From contig JADFYA010000183.1 of assembly GCA_015233285.1 (NCBI GenBank), positions 1 through 7,286 of the forward strand: a stretch of DNA of 7,286 bases. The letters run 5' to 3'. Within the stretch, counting starts at the first letter, position 1, and every line of letters begins with the position of its first letter. Both the position numbers and the translations under genes were made by a program. The notes beneath the pieces are model-generated. The model was not told the DNA's origin, searched no databases, and saw only the letters and a list, made by a program, of their open reading frames with translations. This DNA is from Deltaproteobacteria bacterium. GTDB taxonomy: Bacteria > Desulfobacterota > JADFXK01. This document shows, piece by piece, positions 5,857 to 7,286 of the stretch.

Positions 5857-6432
5857 CTACTTAGGCTCCTCTCTATAAATCTTGGCCAGTTTCAACAATT
5901 GTGAGCTGAGCTTAAGCCCGGCTCGGTTAGCCGCGTCGACGTTGATTTCAAACCGAATCTTATTATCCGAACTATACAGATTGATGATGCCGCCCAATTG
6001 AACAAATCCATCTAGTTCTCCGACTGTCAAGACGTGACGCCCCTTGAGAGAGCGGAGGACTTCCTGGACTATCTTGGGATCCTGAGAATTCAAATAAACA
6101 ATGTGACAGGTGTCGAGTGCTCTTGAAGATTTCGGGCAACACTGGTAGACCACTTTTCGGCCCTTGACGATCTTTTCCTCTATTAAATCGAAAGCCTGGC
6201 CGAAGTCCGTGTCTTCAATGGCGCAAAGAAAAATTGTATCATCCTTATCCGGCAAGGCCTGTTCCGGCCATTCCACGAACTTGGCGAAGTTGTAGATAAA
6301 AGCCGCTTTGACTCGGCTTTCCAGGCTGACCGGCGGAATGGCATAAGTCAAGGCCGCGGCCAGGCAGATTAATACCCATATCACGGCTGCAACTCGCCAT
6401 TTTAGCCTTTTATTATTCTTCGTCATCGCCAT
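5857..6432 (-). CDS. YfiR-family periplasmic protein (DUF4154)
   Basis: A 191-aa exported protein. A basic start (KNNKRLKWR) is followed by a hydrophobic segment (~14-29) and a likely signal-peptidase site after TYA (residue 31); no lipobox is present. The mature part has the YfiR signature VKAAFIYNFAKFVEWP (41-56), FLCAIEDTDFG (68-78), HVLTVGELDGFVQLGGIINL (133-152), IRFEINVDAANRAGL (159-173) and SSQLLKLA (176-183). Cys70 and Cys109 occupy positions comparable to one disulfide of Pseudomonas YfiR; Cys98 and Cys99 are additional. In the characterised YfiBNR system YfiR is a periplasmic inhibitor of the diguanylate cyclase YfiN, relieved by YfiB. Here the gene is directly upstream of, and coupled to, a kinase with a YfiN-like sensor domain, so it is inferred to modulate that kinase. 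ATG 6432 is used; ATG 6426 (residue 3) is equally possible, and neither has a strong ribosome-binding site. Confidence 0.9.
   Translation of the reverse strand: MAMTKNNKRLKWRVAAVIWVLICLAAALTYAIPPVSLESRVKAAFIYNFAKFVEWPEQALPDKDDTIFLCAIEDTDFGQAFDLIEEKIVKGRKVVYQCCPKSSRALDTCHIVYLNSQDPKIVQEVLRSLKGRHVLTVGELDGFVQLGGIINLYSSDNKIRFEINVDAANRAGLKLSSQLLKLAKIYREEPK
5866..5870 (-). promoter_or_regulatory. Ribosome-binding site of the hybrid kinase inside the yfiR end
   Basis: AGGAG on the minus strand lies ten bases before the kinase ATG (5855) and within the last codons of yfiR (REEPK). Together with the one-base gap between the yfiR TAG and the kinase ATG it implies that the kinase is translated by re-initiation after yfiR, keeping the two proteins in proportion. 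Confidence 0.7.
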
Positions 6433-6459
6433 GTCGATTCTCGTCGAAAATCATTGCGC

Positions 6460-6490
6460 CGGGTTGCCGGTTACGGAATTCGGGTTGCCG
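6460..6490 (-). repeat. Third heptamer cluster / 10-bp direct repeat upstream of yfiR
   Basis: CGGGTTGCCG occurs exactly at 6460-6469 and 6481-6490, 21 bases apart. The interval is a run of heptamers in phase: on the minus strand CAACCCG, AATTCCG, TAACCGG, CAACCCG. These match the YAACNNG pattern of the two arrays near 2600 and 2850. The spacing of 21 bases (three heptamers, two helical turns) also fits a pair of binding sites on one DNA face. The cluster lies 28-58 bases upstream of the yfiR start. Confidence 0.5.
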
Positions 6491-6497
6491 CCGGGTC

Positions 6498-6515
6498 AAT
6501 CATTCATGAATGATT
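6498..6515. promoter_or_regulatory. 18-bp perfect palindrome in the yfiR upstream region, candidate operator
   Basis: AATCATTCATGAATGATT is its own reverse complement over all 18 bases, centred between 6506 and 6507 about 75 bases upstream of yfiR. It also lies 49 bases downstream of the PfkB-family stop. There is no T-run on either side and no loop, so it is unlikely to be a factor-independent terminator. Its position upstream of the yfiR-kinase pair suggests a binding site for a dimeric regulator. No convincing -35/-10 pair can be fixed around it. Confidence 0.45.
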
Positions 6516-6563
6516 ATTTACCTGTCACTACCCCCTACTAAAGGCTCAGAACGGGTCCCGGTC

Positions 6564-7286
6564 TTACCAATTCAATGGCCGACCAAAAGCAGCCTCATAT
6601 CGGTACCCGATGGTGTCGCGGGCGGCCCGGTATTCCTGAGTCCCCTGGACCTCTACGGCGAAACTGGCCAGCACCGCACCTAACCGGGCCGCGTCTACAG
6701 TATCCATTCCTTCCTTTAATCCTTTGAGCAACCCGGCCCGGTAAGTGTCTCCCGCACCTGTGGGATCGACCACCCGATCAGGCGGAACAGGACAGACAGC
6801 AATCCGGTCCTTGGCGTTAAAAATTTGCGAACCGTTTTCTCCCATCGTGACGATAACCGTCCCGGTCCGCTCGATAATGTCATTCTGGGTCAACCCGGTT
6901 ATTTTCGTCGTCATTTCCAACTCGTAATCATTAGAAATAAAAATCGCCGCACCGGTCAAGGCTTCCACCAAGGCCGGACCCGACCAGGCCGTAAGAGATT
7001 GGCCCGGATCAAAAATATAGGGAATACCGTTTGATCGGCAGGCTTCAGCATAGTTTTTCATATCATCAAGGTTGCCGGGAGCGATGATACAAATGGATTT
7101 CTTAGGGTCTTCACGGGAGAAATCATAGGCCGTCGAATATTTCATAGCCCCCATATTGAATCCGGTAATCTGATTGTTCAACTGGTCGGTGGTGATATAA
7201 GCACCGGCGGTCAATTCTTCCGGCACCAGTCGAATACACTCATCAGACAATCCTTGTTTTTTGAGGTGGGCCCGGTAGATGTCGAA
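6564..7286 (-). CDS. PfkB-family sugar/nucleoside kinase, partial (N-terminus outside window)
   Basis: The C-terminal 240 residues of a ribokinase/adenosine-kinase-type enzyme that phosphorylates a sugar or nucleoside with ATP in the cytosol. The frame is open to the right edge and reads FDIYRAHLKKQGLS before the segment around the TTG at 7250, so that TTG is not the start; family members are usually ~300 aa, so about 60 residues are missing. Visible motifs, counted from the edge: TDQLNNQITGFNMGAM (33-48), the FDPGQ strand (92-96), the NxxE Mg/phosphate motif NDYE (119-122), and the PfkB signature DPTGAGDTYRAG (174-185) with catalytic base Asp180. The long NQITGFNMGAM stretch resembles bacterial 'carbohydrate/adenosine kinase' members more than ribokinase proper, but the substrate cannot be fixed from sequence. 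The stop is 131 bases upstream of yfiR on the same strand; a palindrome lies between, so co-transcription is uncertain. Confidence 0.88.
   Translation of the reverse strand, partial: FDIYRAHLKKQGLSDECIRLVPEELTAGAYITTDQLNNQITGFNMGAMKYSTAYDFSREDPKKSICIIAPGNLDDMKNYAEACRSNGIPYIFDPGQSLTAWSGPALVEALTGAAIFISNDYELEMTTKITGLTQNDIIERTGTVIVTMGENGSQIFNAKDRIAVCPVPPDRVVDPTGAGDTYRAGLLKGLKEGMDTVDAARLGAVLASFAVEVQGTQEYRAARDTIGYRYEAAFGRPLNW

Noticed and set aside
6551..6563. ACGGGTCCCGGTC downstream of the PfkB-family stop as a terminator stem
   Set aside because: The symmetry leaves no loop and there is no T-run after it.

Overview
The window looks like a chromosomal piece of a mesophilic Gram-negative bacterium, most likely a deltaproteobacterium (Desulfobacterota). 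This is an inference from gene content and style: a YfiR-type periplasmic protein next to a large hybrid histidine kinase, a double-domain SagB-type nitroreductase, a secreted SNase-fold nuclease, and heptanucleotide repeat arrays between genes. No rRNA, tRNA, CRISPR array or recognisable transposase was found.

Layout, left to right. Positions 2-211 carry a short plus-strand reading frame. Its first ~45 codons resemble a piece of a DnaE-type (DNA polymerase III alpha) PHP region, and the resemblance stops abruptly near position 135. From there to about 960 the DNA is visibly AT-richer and holds one orphan minus-strand gene (187-732) of unknown function and an untranslated stretch with a clear hairpin (788-813). 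Everything further right is on the minus strand: a 507-residue SagB/ThcOx-type dehydrogenase with two nitroreductase domains (1001-2524); a 352-bp intergenic region dominated by two divergently oriented arrays of 7-bp repeats (2538-2658 and 2836-2870); a small exported thermonuclease-like protein with its own recognisable promoter (2877-3410); a 767-residue membrane hybrid histidine kinase (3552-5855); a YfiR-family periplasmic protein (5857-6432); and the C-terminal 240 residues of a PfkB-family sugar/nucleoside kinase that runs off the right edge (6564-7286).

The clearest functional unit is yfiR plus hybrid kinase. The two genes are separated by one base, and the kinase ribosome-binding site lies inside the end of yfiR. 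The kinase senses through a periplasmic domain of the type found in YfiN/TpbB diguanylate cyclases (CHASE8-like, followed by HAMP), but its output is HisKA-HATPase-receiver instead of GGDEF. The likely model (inference) is that the periplasmic YfiR protein controls a phosphorelay here rather than cyclic-di-GMP synthesis directly. No outer-membrane YfiB partner, HPt protein or response regulator is encoded in the window.

The most unusual non-coding signal is a heptamer family with consensus YAACNNG. It occurs as a long tandem array in the leader of the sagB-like gene (six exact 14-bp double units), as a short array in the opposite orientation 180 bp away, and as a third small cluster upstream of yfiR. 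The two arrays in the first intergenic region are each introduced by the same 8-mer GCATTAAC, giving a symmetrical, mobile-repeat-like arrangement.
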